Positions 10,211 through 21,500 of a DNA stretch of 64,000 bases are shown one piece after another; the first letter of the stretch is position 1, and every line of letters begins with the position of its first letter. The stretch spans positions 42,869 through 106,868 of IMG/VR virus record IMGVR_UViG_3300042382_000444. One strand, given 5' to 3'. The translations under genes were made by a program, and so were the position numbers. The notes beneath the pieces were generated by a model, which was not told the origin of the DNA, searched no databases, and was given only the letters and a program-made list of their open reading frames with translations. The stretch comes from a virus.

Positions 10211-10897
10211 ATGATAGATCAAAATAGCGAACAATTTAAACAGTCTCCTGTTTTTAACGAAACAGCAGAAATAAAGAGAAGAAAAGAATTCTCACATAGA
10301 GAAGTCGGCTTGACCCACCCAGATAATAAAGCCTTTATTAGAATAACGGACATGGGTGAGATAGAGATATTTGGAGCTCCTGGCGTTGGTTTGGTTATCA
10401 ATCCAAACACAAGAAGCATATCCATATTTGCAGACTCCATTAAGATGTACTGCAAAGATGATGATGGTCTAAGATGGAATGAAAAGTCCTTTAACCCAGC
10501 TGCAGATGTATATAATGAGCCTGCTCTTTTAAAGACTGGAGACTTTTTAAACAACCCAGCGTATTATAGGACCGGCCAGTTTTTAAATAATTTAGAAAAT
10601 TATGAACAGGAAGAGGTCGTAACTCCCATTACTATAATAGGTAAGTACGGCCTAGGTTTGAATAATGAGCAGGGCTCAGAAGTAATAGAAGATCCAAATG
10701 GGTTGACTTTTGAGCAAGTTTCTTTAATAGAATCTTATTCAAAAACTCACACCGAATCCGAAGTAGCCAAATTGCAACAGTTTATTAAAATGGGATACTC
10801 CTATCAAGATGCAGTTTCTAAGGTAGAAACTAGCGACTTTAATGAGCCAAGTGATATGGAAAATTTTCCTTGGATAGATAATGATTTGGATAAATAA
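10211..10897 (+). CDS. Baseplate-associated protein, possible spike partner
   Basis: 228 aa, family not recognised. The N-terminal 90 residues are beta-rich (AFIRITDMGEIEIFGAPGVGLVINPNTRSISIFADSIKM region), the alternating pattern expected of spike or baseplate trimer proteins. The middle repeats a short phrase: LLKTGDFLNNPAYYRTGQFLNN. The C-terminus is helical and acidic. It overlaps the gp25-like gene by one base (TAATG), so it is translationally coupled to it. A structural role at the spike or inner baseplate is inferred from position only. No clear Shine-Dalgarno precedes the ATG. Confidence 0.45.
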   Translation: MIDQNSEQFKQSPVFNETAEIKRRKEFSHREVGLTHPDNKAFIRITDMGEIEIFGAPGVGLVINPNTRSISIFADSIKMYCKDDDGLRWNEKSFNPAADVYNEPALLKTGDFLNNPAYYRTGQFLNNLENYEQEEVVTPITIIGKYGLGLNNEQGSEVIEDPNGLTFEQVSLIESYSKTHTESEVAKLQQFIKMGYSYQDAVSKVETSDFNEPSDMENFPWIDNDLDK

Positions 10898-11280
10898 TGA
10901 GCGATTTCTATTTTGATCTTAGTGGTGATATTAAAGTCTCACCAAATAAAGATATAGCTGTTATAGGAGATGGGTCAAGGAAAGACGTCCAACAAATATA
11001 CATAAGACTTATGACAGAGCCAAATGACTTTACTGTATATCCAAGGCTTGGCTGCGATCTCTCTATGCTCTATGGAATGCCGCAAAGTAAAACTACTGGT
11101 GAACTAGGTAAAAGAATTATAAGAAATGCGCTTATGGACGAAACTGTAGGTGGTATATTTAAAGGTAGATTTATAACAATAGACGCCGTACCAACATCTG
11201 CTAATTCAATTAGATTTGATGTACATATAGAAGACAATAGTGTGGAACCGATAACTCTTTCGGTTACACAAAACATTTAA
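10897..11280 (+). CDS. Baseplate wedge protein, gp25/gpW-like
   Basis: 127 aa. It shows the family order: an N-terminal strand (FDLSGDIKVSPNKDIAVIGDG), then the conserved helix with IYIRLMTEPNDFTVYPRLGCDL, and a final beta strand pair. Gp25/W-like proteins hold the sheath-baseplate junction of contractile tails, and their presence next to a gpJ-like gene is a reliable sign of a contractile tail. The EPR core motif of the family appears here as TEPND...YPRLG. Start ATG overlaps the preceding stop. Confidence 0.75.
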   Translation: MSDFYFDLSGDIKVSPNKDIAVIGDGSRKDVQQIYIRLMTEPNDFTVYPRLGCDLSMLYGMPQSKTTGELGKRIIRNALMDETVGGIFKGRFITIDAVPTSANSIRFDVHIEDNSVEPITLSVTQNI

Positions 11281-11292
11281 TAAGGAGCAAAA

Positions 11293-12462
11293 ATGGCGAT
11301 AGTTTATAGCAAAAGTAAACCAGAGGTACTAGGCAGAATGCTTTTAGCATTAGAAAAAAATGCTGGTATTACGGCAACATATCCTGGAGCTATAGCTAGA
11401 GCTTTTGCTGAAGCAGTTGCCACAGAGGTAAGTGATTTGTATGAGACTTTAAAGTTTGCGGTTGATCAAACAGCAATGTCAACAGCCTCTGGTAGGTCGC
11501 TTGACCTGATTGGTGAACTCTACGGCGTTGGCAGAAAAGTCGTTTCTCCAGATGCAGAACAAGAAAGATCAAGTTTTAATATAGAGTTCTTTATTAGTTC
11601 GCCTTCTTCATCTGACATCATTGTCACTAAGGGAACTTCTATCTTTAATGACGTTACCGAGTTTGCCTCTAGACAGTATCAGTACCAGTTAGAGTCTGAC
11701 GTAGTTATAATAGCCGGAACTACTAAAGCATTCGGAAGAATTACCCCTTCTTTTAGTAGTGAAGACTTTACCGCAGCCAGAGGTAGCTTAACAAAGCACA
11801 ACTTCACCGCACCAGATGGAACAATAGTCTATTGCTCAAACCCAAAGGAAGTCTATTCTACTTCTGGCATGGAAAGTGATGAGAATTATCGTCGTAGAAT
11901 TAGTCTTTCGATAAAGGAAAGATCATATGGAACAGCAGAATCCCTAAGACTCAATGCTCTTGCACTTCCAGGAGTAAGAGATGTTAGAATTAGAGAGTCT
12001 TCATATGGGCTTGGTTCTTGTGACATTATTGTTGTCCCAGAATCTCAGAGAATAGATCCTAGCTTTGTGCAAAATGTTGCAAGTAATTTATCTGGGAGAA
12101 AACCTGTGGGCATAAAGCTCAATATAAGGATTGCAGATAGGATTGGCATAAACACTGTTGCCAATATAGTTCTGCCACAGGGACTTAGTTCATCAGCCAT
12201 TACTGCTATAGAAAACCAAGCTAATTTGTTTGTTAAAAGATACTTGAATTCTATGACAATAGGCAGTTCTATTTCATATTCAGATATAGAAAGTCAGATT
12301 AGGGCGTCTTCTGATTTTATCAAAAGTGTCAATGTATTAAGCGTCACCTCAAAGGGTCAGGAAATACCTAAGGGTATTTTTAGGTTAAACACCGAAAGAG
12401 AGTACATGATAGCTGGGACTGTATCGGTTTTTTCTGTTATAATGTCTTCACAAGGTTATTAG
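11293..12462 (+). CDS. Baseplate wedge protein, gpJ/gp6-like
   Basis: 389 aa with an AAGGAG ribosome site 6-7 nt upstream. The N-terminus (EKNAGITATYPGAIARAFAEAVA...LDLIGELYGVGRK) and the central segment ESDENYRRRISLSIKERSYGTAESLRLNALALPGVRDVRIRE are the hallmark of baseplate J-like/T4 gp6-type proteins (key words: NYRRRI, GTAESLRLNALALPGV). These form the wedge ring that opens when the tail contracts. It follows the gp25-like gene as in P2 and many myoviruses. High confidence in family, inferred role from family. Confidence 0.8.
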   Translation: MAIVYSKSKPEVLGRMLLALEKNAGITATYPGAIARAFAEAVATEVSDLYETLKFAVDQTAMSTASGRSLDLIGELYGVGRKVVSPDAEQERSSFNIEFFISSPSSSDIIVTKGTSIFNDVTEFASRQYQYQLESDVVIIAGTTKAFGRITPSFSSEDFTAARGSLTKHNFTAPDGTIVYCSNPKEVYSTSGMESDENYRRRISLSIKERSYGTAESLRLNALALPGVRDVRIRESSYGLGSCDIIVVPESQRIDPSFVQNVASNLSGRKPVGIKLNIRIADRIGINTVANIVLPQGLSSSAITAIENQANLFVKRYLNSMTIGSSISYSDIESQIRASSDFIKSVNVLSVTSKGQEIPKGIFRLNTEREYMIAGTVSVFSVIMSSQGY

Positions 12463-12483
12463 AACTGAAAGAGTGGTATTTAC

Positions 12484-13749
12484 ATGTCAGACAAGCTTTT
12501 TCTTGTCACCAAGACTCACATAGTCAAAGCTAAAAATATGAAACACGCCCGTAGCATTATCGAGGGCGATGAAGATATTCCTGGCGATTTGCTAGTCGAT
12601 AATATTTTTGCAAAAGAAGTAGACGAAGAACAGGCTTCTCACTATTTTTCTACTGGTCAAAACTCATTCTATGACACAGTCGATGAGATAGATGAAGATA
12701 CATACGAAACAGATACTGTAGGTTCGAGTTATGGCGTATCGGTGCCGTCAGCGACTATAGACTTTTTGAGATCAGAAAATAAGAGACTTGCCCGTTCTGC
12801 AGACAAGTACAAGAACATAAGCGATCATGCTTCTGAGACTATCTATAAAGCAGCACACGATGTCTTTTCTAAATTTGAGCTACCAACACTGATAAGAAAA
12901 GAAGCAAGAAAACCAGGCAAGGGCACTCCAGAAACTGCAGTAGTAGTTTTTGCTGACTGGCAGCTTGGCAAGGTGACGCCTGATTACAACTCAGAAGTAA
13001 CCGCAAAAAGAATTGAATTGTATACAGAAAAGATGCTGGAAATTGTAGAAATACAAAGAGCAGATCACCCAATTGATAATCTGCATGTATGGATGCTAGG
13101 TGACATTGTGGAGGGGGAAGAGATATTCCCTGGACAGAGCCACTTGATTGACTCAGGTATCTACAGACAGGTTGGTGTCAATGGACCAGAAATCCTAAGT
13201 AAATTCTTTGCTACGAGTCTTGAAAACTTTAACCAGGTCAATGTTACTGCGGTTATTGGAAATCATGGATCTGTTGGTGGCAGAAATAGAAAGATGTATG
13301 ATCCAGAATCTAATATGGATAGACTTCTTTACAAGATTACCAGCTTGATCTTTGCAAATAATCCAAGAATTAACTTCAACATTCCAGATGGAAGAGGCGA
13401 AAGACACTGGTATGCAGTAGATAAGATCGGTGATTATTCAAGTCTTTTAATTCATGGTGACCAAATGCCTTCGCCTAACTCTATTACCGCTTACTATAGG
13501 AAGGTAATGGGTTGGAAAGACGGTGCAATTCCAGAAGAGTTCCAAGATGTGTTTATGGGTCATTATCATCAGCAAGCAAAGATGACCTTAGGCAGTTCAA
13601 CTTTAAGAATATCTGGTTCACCAGAAAGCTACAATACGTATGCCCAAGAGTATTTCCACTCGATGAGCAGACCATGTCAGCACTTAATGTTCGTACACCC
13701 AGAGCGCGGAGTTACTTCAGAATATTCAGTATGGCTTGACGAAGTTTAA
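12484..13749 (+). CDS. Calcineurin-like metallophosphoesterase with extra N-terminal module
   Basis: 421 aa. Residues about 150-420 hold all five two-metal phosphoesterase motifs in order: FADWQLGK (~155), GDIVEGEE (~206), GNHGSVGG (~259), HGDQ (~324) and GHYH (~359). Related enzymes include SbcD/Mre11-type nucleases and cyclic-nucleotide or protein phosphatases; the substrate cannot be told. The first ~55 residues (LFLVTKTHIVKAKNMKHA...) are a separate small module that resembles the whole 63-aa product of the gene at 41354. The enzyme lies between two baseplate genes with no room for its own promoter, so it is expected to be expressed late with the tail. Confidence 0.75.
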   Translation: MSDKLFLVTKTHIVKAKNMKHARSIIEGDEDIPGDLLVDNIFAKEVDEEQASHYFSTGQNSFYDTVDEIDEDTYETDTVGSSYGVSVPSATIDFLRSENKRLARSADKYKNISDHASETIYKAAHDVFSKFELPTLIRKEARKPGKGTPETAVVVFADWQLGKVTPDYNSEVTAKRIELYTEKMLEIVEIQRADHPIDNLHVWMLGDIVEGEEIFPGQSHLIDSGIYRQVGVNGPEILSKFFATSLENFNQVNVTAVIGNHGSVGGRNRKMYDPESNMDRLLYKITSLIFANNPRINFNIPDGRGERHWYAVDKIGDYSSLLIHGDQMPSPNSITAYYRKVMGWKDGAIPEEFQDVFMGHYHQQAKMTLGSSTLRISGSPESYNTYAQEYFHSMSRPCQHLMFVHPERGVTSEYSVWLDEV

Positions 13750-13764
13750 TAGGATTAAGGTTAG

Positions 13765-16700
13765 ATGAAAACATACTTCCTTGCATTAAATAACTCTGAT
13801 TTCAACATCAGTGGCAATACTTGGACGTCCAATGTCATCGACCTATATTCAAATAGATTCTATACCAACTTCTCAACTCTTAGATCACAACATGGCTTAA
13901 ATGAGCTAGGAGATTATACTTTTGTTGGAACTGAGTTAAGGCCAGATGCCACTCCAACGCTTGATTCAACCACTAAGGTAACCAACTATGGTGAAATAGT
14001 ACTTGAAGAAACTATTGGAGAATATGGATTTTTTAATCCTGATGATTTCCAGGATGGAAGGTACATCTTTGACCTGGTACAATCTTCCCCATTTTGGATT
14101 ATGGGTCCAGACTATGAGTCTCAACTAGTTTATAGATTTGTTGATACCACAAGCAGAGTGGATATTATAGGCTACAAGCATGCATTTGCCAACCTTCCTG
14201 GGGCTGAGCAGCCTACTGTGCAAGTTAAGGTCTACACTGCGGATATAGAAAATGCACAAGACTCTGAATGGCTCCAAGTTGCATATGTCAACCAAAGCAC
14301 ATCCCTGCTCTTTATAAGAGACGTTAAAAGATATTGTAAGTTTGAAGTAATAATTTCATCGGACTCTTCGCTTGAGAATTCAAACTTCCTTTTGTTGGTG
14401 CAAACCCAAATAGATGAAATTGCTGTCCCAGTCATATCAGATCATACAAGAAGCGTTCTTGCAAGATTCCCTTCATGGACGAAGATTTACGGAGACTCCT
14501 TAGAAAGAGCAACTCCATCATTGGCATTACCGGAAACAAATGCTGGAAAAATGATCAATGCATTAATTGGTGATGACCTAGATAAAATAGATGAATTAAT
14601 TTCTAGGGTGGAATTAGATTCCTACATTGGTTCAGCAACACTATCGGAAACTGCTTGGATGTATGTATGCACCAACGTTGCTCCTGGTTTTGTGAAAATC
14701 ATTGGGGATAACACCGAGCTAGCTAGAGTTTCAACAATGCGAGAATTGTTGGAAACAAGAACTACAGATTATGTTTTCTATTATAATTTTTCTACATTAG
14801 AATTATATACTCTAAGAAAATTTGTGAAACTAAAAGTAGATAATACTTTAACCGACCAAATTGTTATACAGAGTTTAAATAGCTTTGATGAATTTGGTGT
14901 TAGAGTAGGTCTCCAAAGATTGTATCTTGAATCAAATTTAAATTTCTCTAAGAGAATTTTAGATGTTTACAGAAATCCTCCTGCTATCAACGCAGAGGGA
15001 TTAAAGCTGACACTAAGAAGAGAATTAGATATATGGAGAGCTGTTGGTGCAACACCTGAATCCACATATCTTGGAGCAACTCCTGAAATTATAGAGATAT
15101 CAGATTTAGAAACAATGTCAAAATACTTTTCTAAAGATGGAATTCCAACTAAAGAATTTTTTGATTTTGTAGAATATATTAACGTTAAATATCCAACCAA
15201 CTATGGCTACATCAAGTGGGGCGAAGCTTACTGGGACTACGCTGGAAAGTTCCAAGAGGGTATATCTTCAATACCAACAATTTTGGACTCAGCAACTCCT
15301 CAATCTTACTCAAGTGATTATCAGCCTGGTATCGGTGACTTTGAAGATGCAAGACTTAAGTTGGAAAAACTAGATAGAGAAATTACTAAATCATCTTTTG
15401 GTCTTAGAGTTTCGGGAATTAAATATGAAAACACTGAACCAGCCTATGAACCAATAGATGTAAAGTACGATAGCTATATTTCTTATTACGAAGATTATGT
15501 AGAAAACAATACAGCAACAATCACCTATGATGTAAAGCTATTGTTGAATCTACATGGCGACATACCAAACGATGCCGTGTACACAGCAAGATTTAGAGAT
15601 TACATAACAAATATCTATGATCAGACATCATCGCCAGAATATATTGTAAGATCAATTTTTAATCCCTCTGGATTTACCACCGGGGATTCGATTTATTACA
15701 ACCAGGGTGGAACACCATATGTAAATACATTTAGCGTTTCTGCCACAGAGTCGTACACTTTTAGTGAAATACCGTTGTACTCAGTCGATGCAGCAACGGT
15801 TAGTTTTATCAGTTCTAGTGGACCAAGTGGTGCAACAGGCAGCTACGCAACAATCGGATTCTTGGATGCAACTCCAAATACATACGCAAAAAATACAAGC
15901 AAAAATGTAATCAAAACAGCAGCGCAAATAAATGACTCACCGTACGCTACAAAGTTGAAGATAAACTCAGAAATATATGACGCTAAAAAGAAGAGACTTG
16001 TAAACACACCAAAGATTAGATCAGACCGTTTTTCAAATAAGGTAAATAACTCTAATGATATAACTAAGCAGTCTGCGGTTACATTTACTCCTCAAGATAT
16101 AATTAAGAACTTTATCATACCGTTTGGTGCCACACCAGTATATGTCCACATAGAAAATATCATTGAAGATAGCTACGATATTGACTTGTCAGCATCTCCA
16201 TATCAGGGGTATGGTGGTATCTCAAAGAACAGAGATCAAAACAAAACGTATTTGATTCCCTCTGTGCCTAACGTATTGTTCAGTTTTATTAATCCAAACT
16301 TTGCTACTCCGGAACAGCATGAAAATTATATCGATACAATAGGATCTACTGTAAATTATTATTTTACAAATATTAAATTTCCCTTTTCAGCAACTCCAAA
16401 TCAACTAAGAATATCTTCAAACGATGATGGAAACTATCCATTTAATTATTTGACTTGGGAAAATTTTACAGCTAATTATATAGGCGATATAGAATATTAT
16501 ATTAGCGATCACGGAGTTGTTTCGGGGAACTCAACAGTAGATTACAGCTTACTAAATAATGAGTCAAGCTATATGGTTGGAAGATATGACTTTAATAGAT
16601 CAGATTTTGGTTTATCAGATTATGATTCTTCACCCAACTTGTGGATTAGGGATCTAGAAGTTATTAATGAAGATGATAACACTTTGGTATACACTGGTTG

Positions 16701-18558
16701 GAATAACAGCCCAATTAGTATTTATACTGAAGATGACGGCACTTCAGAGTCTTATGTATTCCAAAATGATTACATAGACCAGGCTAGATGGCAGTATCTT
16801 CTTGACAAGAATCAAGCTACTCCAGAAGGACTTTTAAATTATCTTGATCCAAATACTGGGAAATATACATTGAAGAACATACCAATTTGGGCTTTCCGTT
16901 CTGATTTTAGAAATGAAAGTATTAATCCTTCAATTAAAACTGGTTGGTATTATCAGGATGGCGAAGAAAGATACATTTACGCAAAACCAAAAACTGAAAG
17001 CATATTTCAAGAGGCAACACCTTATACGCATAAGCAGATACTTCTTCCTCAGGTCGCCAGACAAGGTGCTCCAATCATTGTTAGCGTAGATCCATATAAT
17101 GATAATGCAGCTAGCCCAGCAGTTGAATATATGCAAGTAGCTTTCTCGGAAGAAGCAACCCCAAGTGCATTTTCTTACTATAACTATGAATACATTACTT
17201 CAAAATACGACGACTATTTAGCTCTAGCTTATTCTAATATTTTTGACATAACAATAAAAGATGAATACACGGGACAAACTGTAGCGTCTGGCTTGCATAC
17301 GCCAACTAATATTATCGACTCAAGCATTCTTGCTTCATCCGGAATGATCAAAGCGGGACGAGAATATAGAGTATCATACAGGGTCAAGAACACCTTCAAT
17401 GTTGACAACCAGTATTTCTATGAAATTGATAACTCATATAGAAGTTTGGTGACACTCTTAAGTACTCCAGATACAAGCGTATGGCTTACTGAGGTAACCT
17501 ATGAATCTGCACTATTTGATACTGATGCAGAGATTGATACAGTATCATTGAATCCATTGTATACTCCAAGCAACGAGGGGTATGTATTTATTTCACATAA
17601 TTCATATGATCTTGGATCCATAGAAGCCTCATTGACTCCCAAGGAAATTTTGTCAGACAATGTAGATTACATGGCTTTAAATATTTGGTCATATGATATA
17701 AATGGTAACCCAAAACCAAATATTCCAATATCAATATCAGGTTTAAACATATCAGCAATGCCATCAACACTGCTCACAAGTAGTGATGGGTACGCAAGAG
17801 CATACATATCTTATATGGGGGACAATGTTGCTACGCCAACAATAAGACAAGTCTTAGTCCAAGAAAATCATAGCACCCCGTCCCTATATTCTGCTACTGT
17901 CAACTATGTACTAAAGCCAGATCTAACAGATGTCAACAAGCTTTCTGCAGAAGTAACAAAGAAAATCATCAACGCAGATGGTCAGGAAAAGGTTTACATT
18001 TTCGGCAATGCAACACCTAACGCTTCAGTTTACTGGAGAAGAGGGCGTAACCTATACCTAGCTTTAAATACAGAATATTCCACTAACCAAACAGCACCTG
18101 AGCAAGTTGGCTACGCTGGAATGACTACAGCAGATGCTAATGGCAACTTCCAGATTGGCCCATACAGAGCACAAAACGATGCTACTCCAGGCTACTGGTT
18201 TACTGTGGTCGATAGCGAATTCTCCCCAACTCCTACAGCAGAACCTGTTACTATAGTAGGAGACATAGTTTACTGGTATGAAAGATATGATGTTAATCAG
18301 TCTAATTCAGGTGAGCCAACCCTACCTCCAGATAATGGTTCTGAAACTGGGTATGCCCACTATTTGTCTAACCCGGCTTTTAAAATGAATGCAGATACTG
18401 AAGAAGTTTATTATGAAAATACTTTTGAAAATAGTTGGAATTTGCCAATCTGGTATCCAATTAGTAGATATGATCAGTACCAGATGGGCCTGTTCGGCTC
18501 AACTCCATATATTATTGACACATATCAAACATTAAGACCTGATTATGAAGAGGAATAA
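13765..18558 (+). CDS. Large baseplate/tail protein (gpI/gp7-like N-terminus, beta-rich body)
   Basis: 1597 aa. After a beta-rich start, residues about 225-300 (ARFPSWTKIYGD...ETNAGKMINALIGDDLDKIDELISRV) look like the helical part of gpI-like tail proteins that follow gpJ. The remainder is beta-rich, with an Ig-like or invasin-like stretch near residues 1300-1370 (NPKPNIPISISG...LTSSDGYARAYISYMGDN). A striking feature is 15 copies of the tripeptide Ala-Thr-Pro spread through the chain, encoded with many different synonymous codons; the neighbouring giant proteins have essentially none. The C-terminus is rich in Tyr and acidic residues. A baseplate-to-fibre connector is the best guess. Confidence 0.6.
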   Translation: MKTYFLALNNSDFNISGNTWTSNVIDLYSNRFYTNFSTLRSQHGLNELGDYTFVGTELRPDATPTLDSTTKVTNYGEIVLEETIGEYGFFNPDDFQDGRYIFDLVQSSPFWIMGPDYESQLVYRFVDTTSRVDIIGYKHAFANLPGAEQPTVQVKVYTADIENAQDSEWLQVAYVNQSTSLLFIRDVKRYCKFEVIISSDSSLENSNFLLLVQTQIDEIAVPVISDHTRSVLARFPSWTKIYGDSLERATPSLALPETNAGKMINALIGDDLDKIDELISRVELDSYIGSATLSETAWMYVCTNVAPGFVKIIGDNTELARVSTMRELLETRTTDYVFYYNFSTLELYTLRKFVKLKVDNTLTDQIVIQSLNSFDEFGVRVGLQRLYLESNLNFSKRILDVYRNPPAINAEGLKLTLRRELDIWRAVGATPESTYLGATPEIIEISDLETMSKYFSKDGIPTKEFFDFVEYINVKYPTNYGYIKWGEAYWDYAGKFQEGISSIPTILDSATPQSYSSDYQPGIGDFEDARLKLEKLDREITKSSFGLRVSGIKYENTEPAYEPIDVKYDSYISYYEDYVENNTATITYDVKLLLNLHGDIPNDAVYTARFRDYITNIYDQTSSPEYIVRSIFNPSGFTTGDSIYYNQGGTPYVNTFSVSATESYTFSEIPLYSVDAATVSFISSSGPSGATGSYATIGFLDATPNTYAKNTSKNVIKTAAQINDSPYATKLKINSEIYDAKKKRLVNTPKIRSDRFSNKVNNSNDITKQSAVTFTPQDIIKNFIIPFGATPVYVHIENIIEDSYDIDLSASPYQGYGGISKNRDQNKTYLIPSVPNVLFSFINPNFATPEQHENYIDTIGSTVNYYFTNIKFPFSATPNQLRISSNDDGNYPFNYLTWENFTANYIGDIEYYISDHGVVSGNSTVDYSLLNNESSYMVGRYDFNRSDFGLSDYDSSPNLWIRDLEVINEDDNTLVYTGWNNSPISIYTEDDGTSESYVFQNDYIDQARWQYLLDKNQATPEGLLNYLDPNTGKYTLKNIPIWAFRSDFRNESINPSIKTGWYYQDGEERYIYAKPKTESIFQEATPYTHKQILLPQVARQGAPIIVSVDPYNDNAASPAVEYMQVAFSEEATPSAFSYYNYEYITSKYDDYLALAYSNIFDITIKDEYTGQTVASGLHTPTNIIDSSILASSGMIKAGREYRVSYRVKNTFNVDNQYFYEIDNSYRSLVTLLSTPDTSVWLTEVTYESALFDTDAEIDTVSLNPLYTPSNEGYVFISHNSYDLGSIEASLTPKEILSDNVDYMALNIWSYDINGNPKPNIPISISGLNISAMPSTLLTSSDGYARAYISYMGDNVATPTIRQVLVQENHSTPSLYSATVNYVLKPDLTDVNKLSAEVTKKIINADGQEKVYIFGNATPNASVYWRRGRNLYLALNTEYSTNQTAPEQVGYAGMTTADANGNFQIGPYRAQNDATPGYWFTVVDSEFSPTPTAEPVTIVGDIVYWYERYDVNQSNSGEPTLPPDNGSETGYAHYLSNPAFKMNADTEEVYYENTFENSWNLPIWYPISRYDQYQMGLFGSTPYIIDTYQTLRPDYEEE

Positions 18559-18560
18559 AA

Positions 18561-21500
18561 ATGAAGAAATTTGAAAACTTTACTAATCCAGGTAATGATG
18601 AAGAGTTTGCAGTTAAAAGAGGAAAGAATCTTCCTTCTGACGCAGTAAATTTGCGGATACTATAACACAGAAGAGGTCACCCCAGAGTCTTTCCTTTCTG
18701 TAGCCGATCTTTCCGGATTTCAAAAAGAAAATTCAAGAGATGTTTCAGCTATCGAAAATGATTTTGCAATGTACGCTGATGAATTTGGTGTTCTTAGGTA
18801 TATAAAAACTAATGCAGAAAGACACCAAACAAAACATTCTCCTATAGTAAAAAACTCAGAAGTTTCTGTGACCAACTATGTCATTAATCAGGAGCCAGGA
18901 AATGTAAATAACAACTACACATCGAAAATAGACGAATTCGAAAGCGCTAGATTCGGACATAGCTACTATGTTTCTAGATTTTTTACAATTCTACCCAATA
19001 CTGCTTCTGGCTACAGTGGAGTAGGGACATCATTGAGAGTTGACAATCCAGATCAATACAATATTAAAGTTGTAGATTCATCCGGAAACAAATATGTTAA
19101 TTCAATGAATGAAAATAATTATGAAGTTTTTATTGAAAAATATCAAGACGATATAAATACAACATCTTATAACTATTATAGAATTATTATCGTATTAGAT
19201 GAGCCAGATCCAATTGGTTTATATATGATATACGATAAGTATGAAAAAAATAAAGACGGGATCCCATTTAATCAGTTCTTAAATTATAAGGAATATATTA
19301 ATGCAATTCCATCATATACCTATACTGTTGAAGAGTCAGAGGTAATAGACCAAAGTTCTTTCAATAAAAGAATATATTCAACTCAATTGTTTTCTCATAA
19401 AGAAAATAAGCTTCTTAAAAACAAAACAGAAGATGAAGGTTGGAAAGTCGTAACTCCAAAAAAGGCAATTCAAGATCCTAGAACGTTCCAAAACTTTAAC
19501 TGGAGATTGCTAGCAAAGATAAATTATGATTTTAGCAAGATAAAAGATATTTATGAAGATTCAGAAAGGGCAAGACTTAATGCAGCAGTATTATATTCAG
19601 GTTCTTTAAACAGTATACAAAATCCATACGTCTTTGCTAACCTTGAAGAGTCAGTAATAAACCAGCAAAATTTTATATTTGTCAATCCACTATCATCTAC
19701 AACTGATAAAACAAAAAAATCTTACTGGGCCTTGAATATAGATACATTTGCAAGCGATTACTTTTCAAATCCAGACGCTTATAACTACGATTTTTTAGTC
19801 TGGACGCCAAATGCTACGATAACCGAAAATCAAAAAAGAGCAATTGATACATTCCTTTCAAAAGGAGTTTCAGTATTTATCGACTGTTCAAACTTAGGCA
19901 CTTACACTACACAAGGAGGCTTATCTGCATCTGGCTTAATTAATTTTGACTTCAACTTAACATCAGTATCAAAGAACACTGGCCTAATAAAGATAGTTGA
20001 TGAATATATTACTGGAGAAGAAACTTTAAATGGTTGGGATCTTGATCCTTATCATGAGTCTTCAGTAGCAAGAAAGTTTGGCATATTTGGACCTAGATGG
20101 GATGTGTTTAATAACAATGCTATCAGACCAATCACGGTCTTTGGTAACACGCCAGAAAGTCAAGACGGATCAGCTAAGTCGATAGCTTACATACAAGATG
20201 GAAACACCAACTATACGGCTATACTAAAAGACAAATATAATGTCAATTCTGAATTCTCAGCTTTTGCTGTGTTTTGCCTAAACCCATTCTTAACCTATAT
20301 CAATGATAACTACGGTGGAAGCGGCCTAGGCATCTCCGCTCCGAACAGAGGAGATTCCAATGCGTATCCAGTTGGCAAAGTGGGTAGCCAAATAGGGCTA
20401 TTGAGCGAAGCAGTTATTGGACCAAATAGAATGTTCTACAACATTTTATGCGAGTCAAATAAAAATAAAGTTAATAGCAAAAAGCAGTTTTCTAGAGATT
20501 CAACTATAGTTTGGAACGTCTCACCTTGGAGGAATTCTTGGACGATCAATGGAAAAAGAGATAGTTCTGGAAAAATAAATGTTTTATTTGATGATGAAAA
20601 AGCAACATTTAAATTCTCAGAAAAAATTCAAGAGGTATCAGATAGCACAAGCACGCAAGTGCTTACCAATTATTTTTGCAGAGAATTAAATTCTTCGATA
20701 GGTTCGCTATTAGTTTCTGACTTCGAGCTCACGTCCATGCCGATAGAAGCTCAAACTTTAATCAATGCTGATTACAGCAACGTAGAGTTTTATATTGAGT
20801 GTACAAATGACAACGTAGGTTTTCTGAACTTTAATAAAATCGACAATACCAATTACATTTTTAGTGATGTTAAAACTTCTTATAGCATACATCAGCTTAG
20901 TCCAAGTGCTAAAACAAAATTAGCACAAGCCCCACTAACAGTTGATGCATACTCAAAAGTTTTTTCAAGAGAATTTGATTTAGGCTCAATCCATTATCCA
21001 TATGTGGTTTTGGAGTATTCGGATTATCAAGCGCAAATTAATTCTATTGTAAAAATTCCATCAGAGTATTTGCCAGGCAGTCAATTCGTAAAAGACTATG
21101 ACTTTGCTTTTAAAACTCAAGTGTTTGTAACAGAGGTTATAACCAACAGATATAGCTTTGACGTTAAGTGGAAGACTCAATTCTCGACTGACCTAAACGT
21201 TAACGTAACTGGTGGAATCAAAGTTATTACTGAAAAAGGAACAGCTGCTGTTGCAGAAGGCAAAGGCTTTGCAATAGATGTACAAAAGTCTGACCCAGAA
21301 AGAAGAGTAATAGGGAACAAAAATTCTCCATTTGGAGTTTTAGGCTATGCTTATCCAACAAACGTTTTTTCTGAAACAGATATTACCTCAGTAAAACCTA
21401 AAGCTAGAACATCAGTCCAAAACAGTTTTCACTATACTGCTGACATACCCTTAACTCAATATGGTGATGAATATATGGCTGGCAAGAGTGGGCCATTGAC

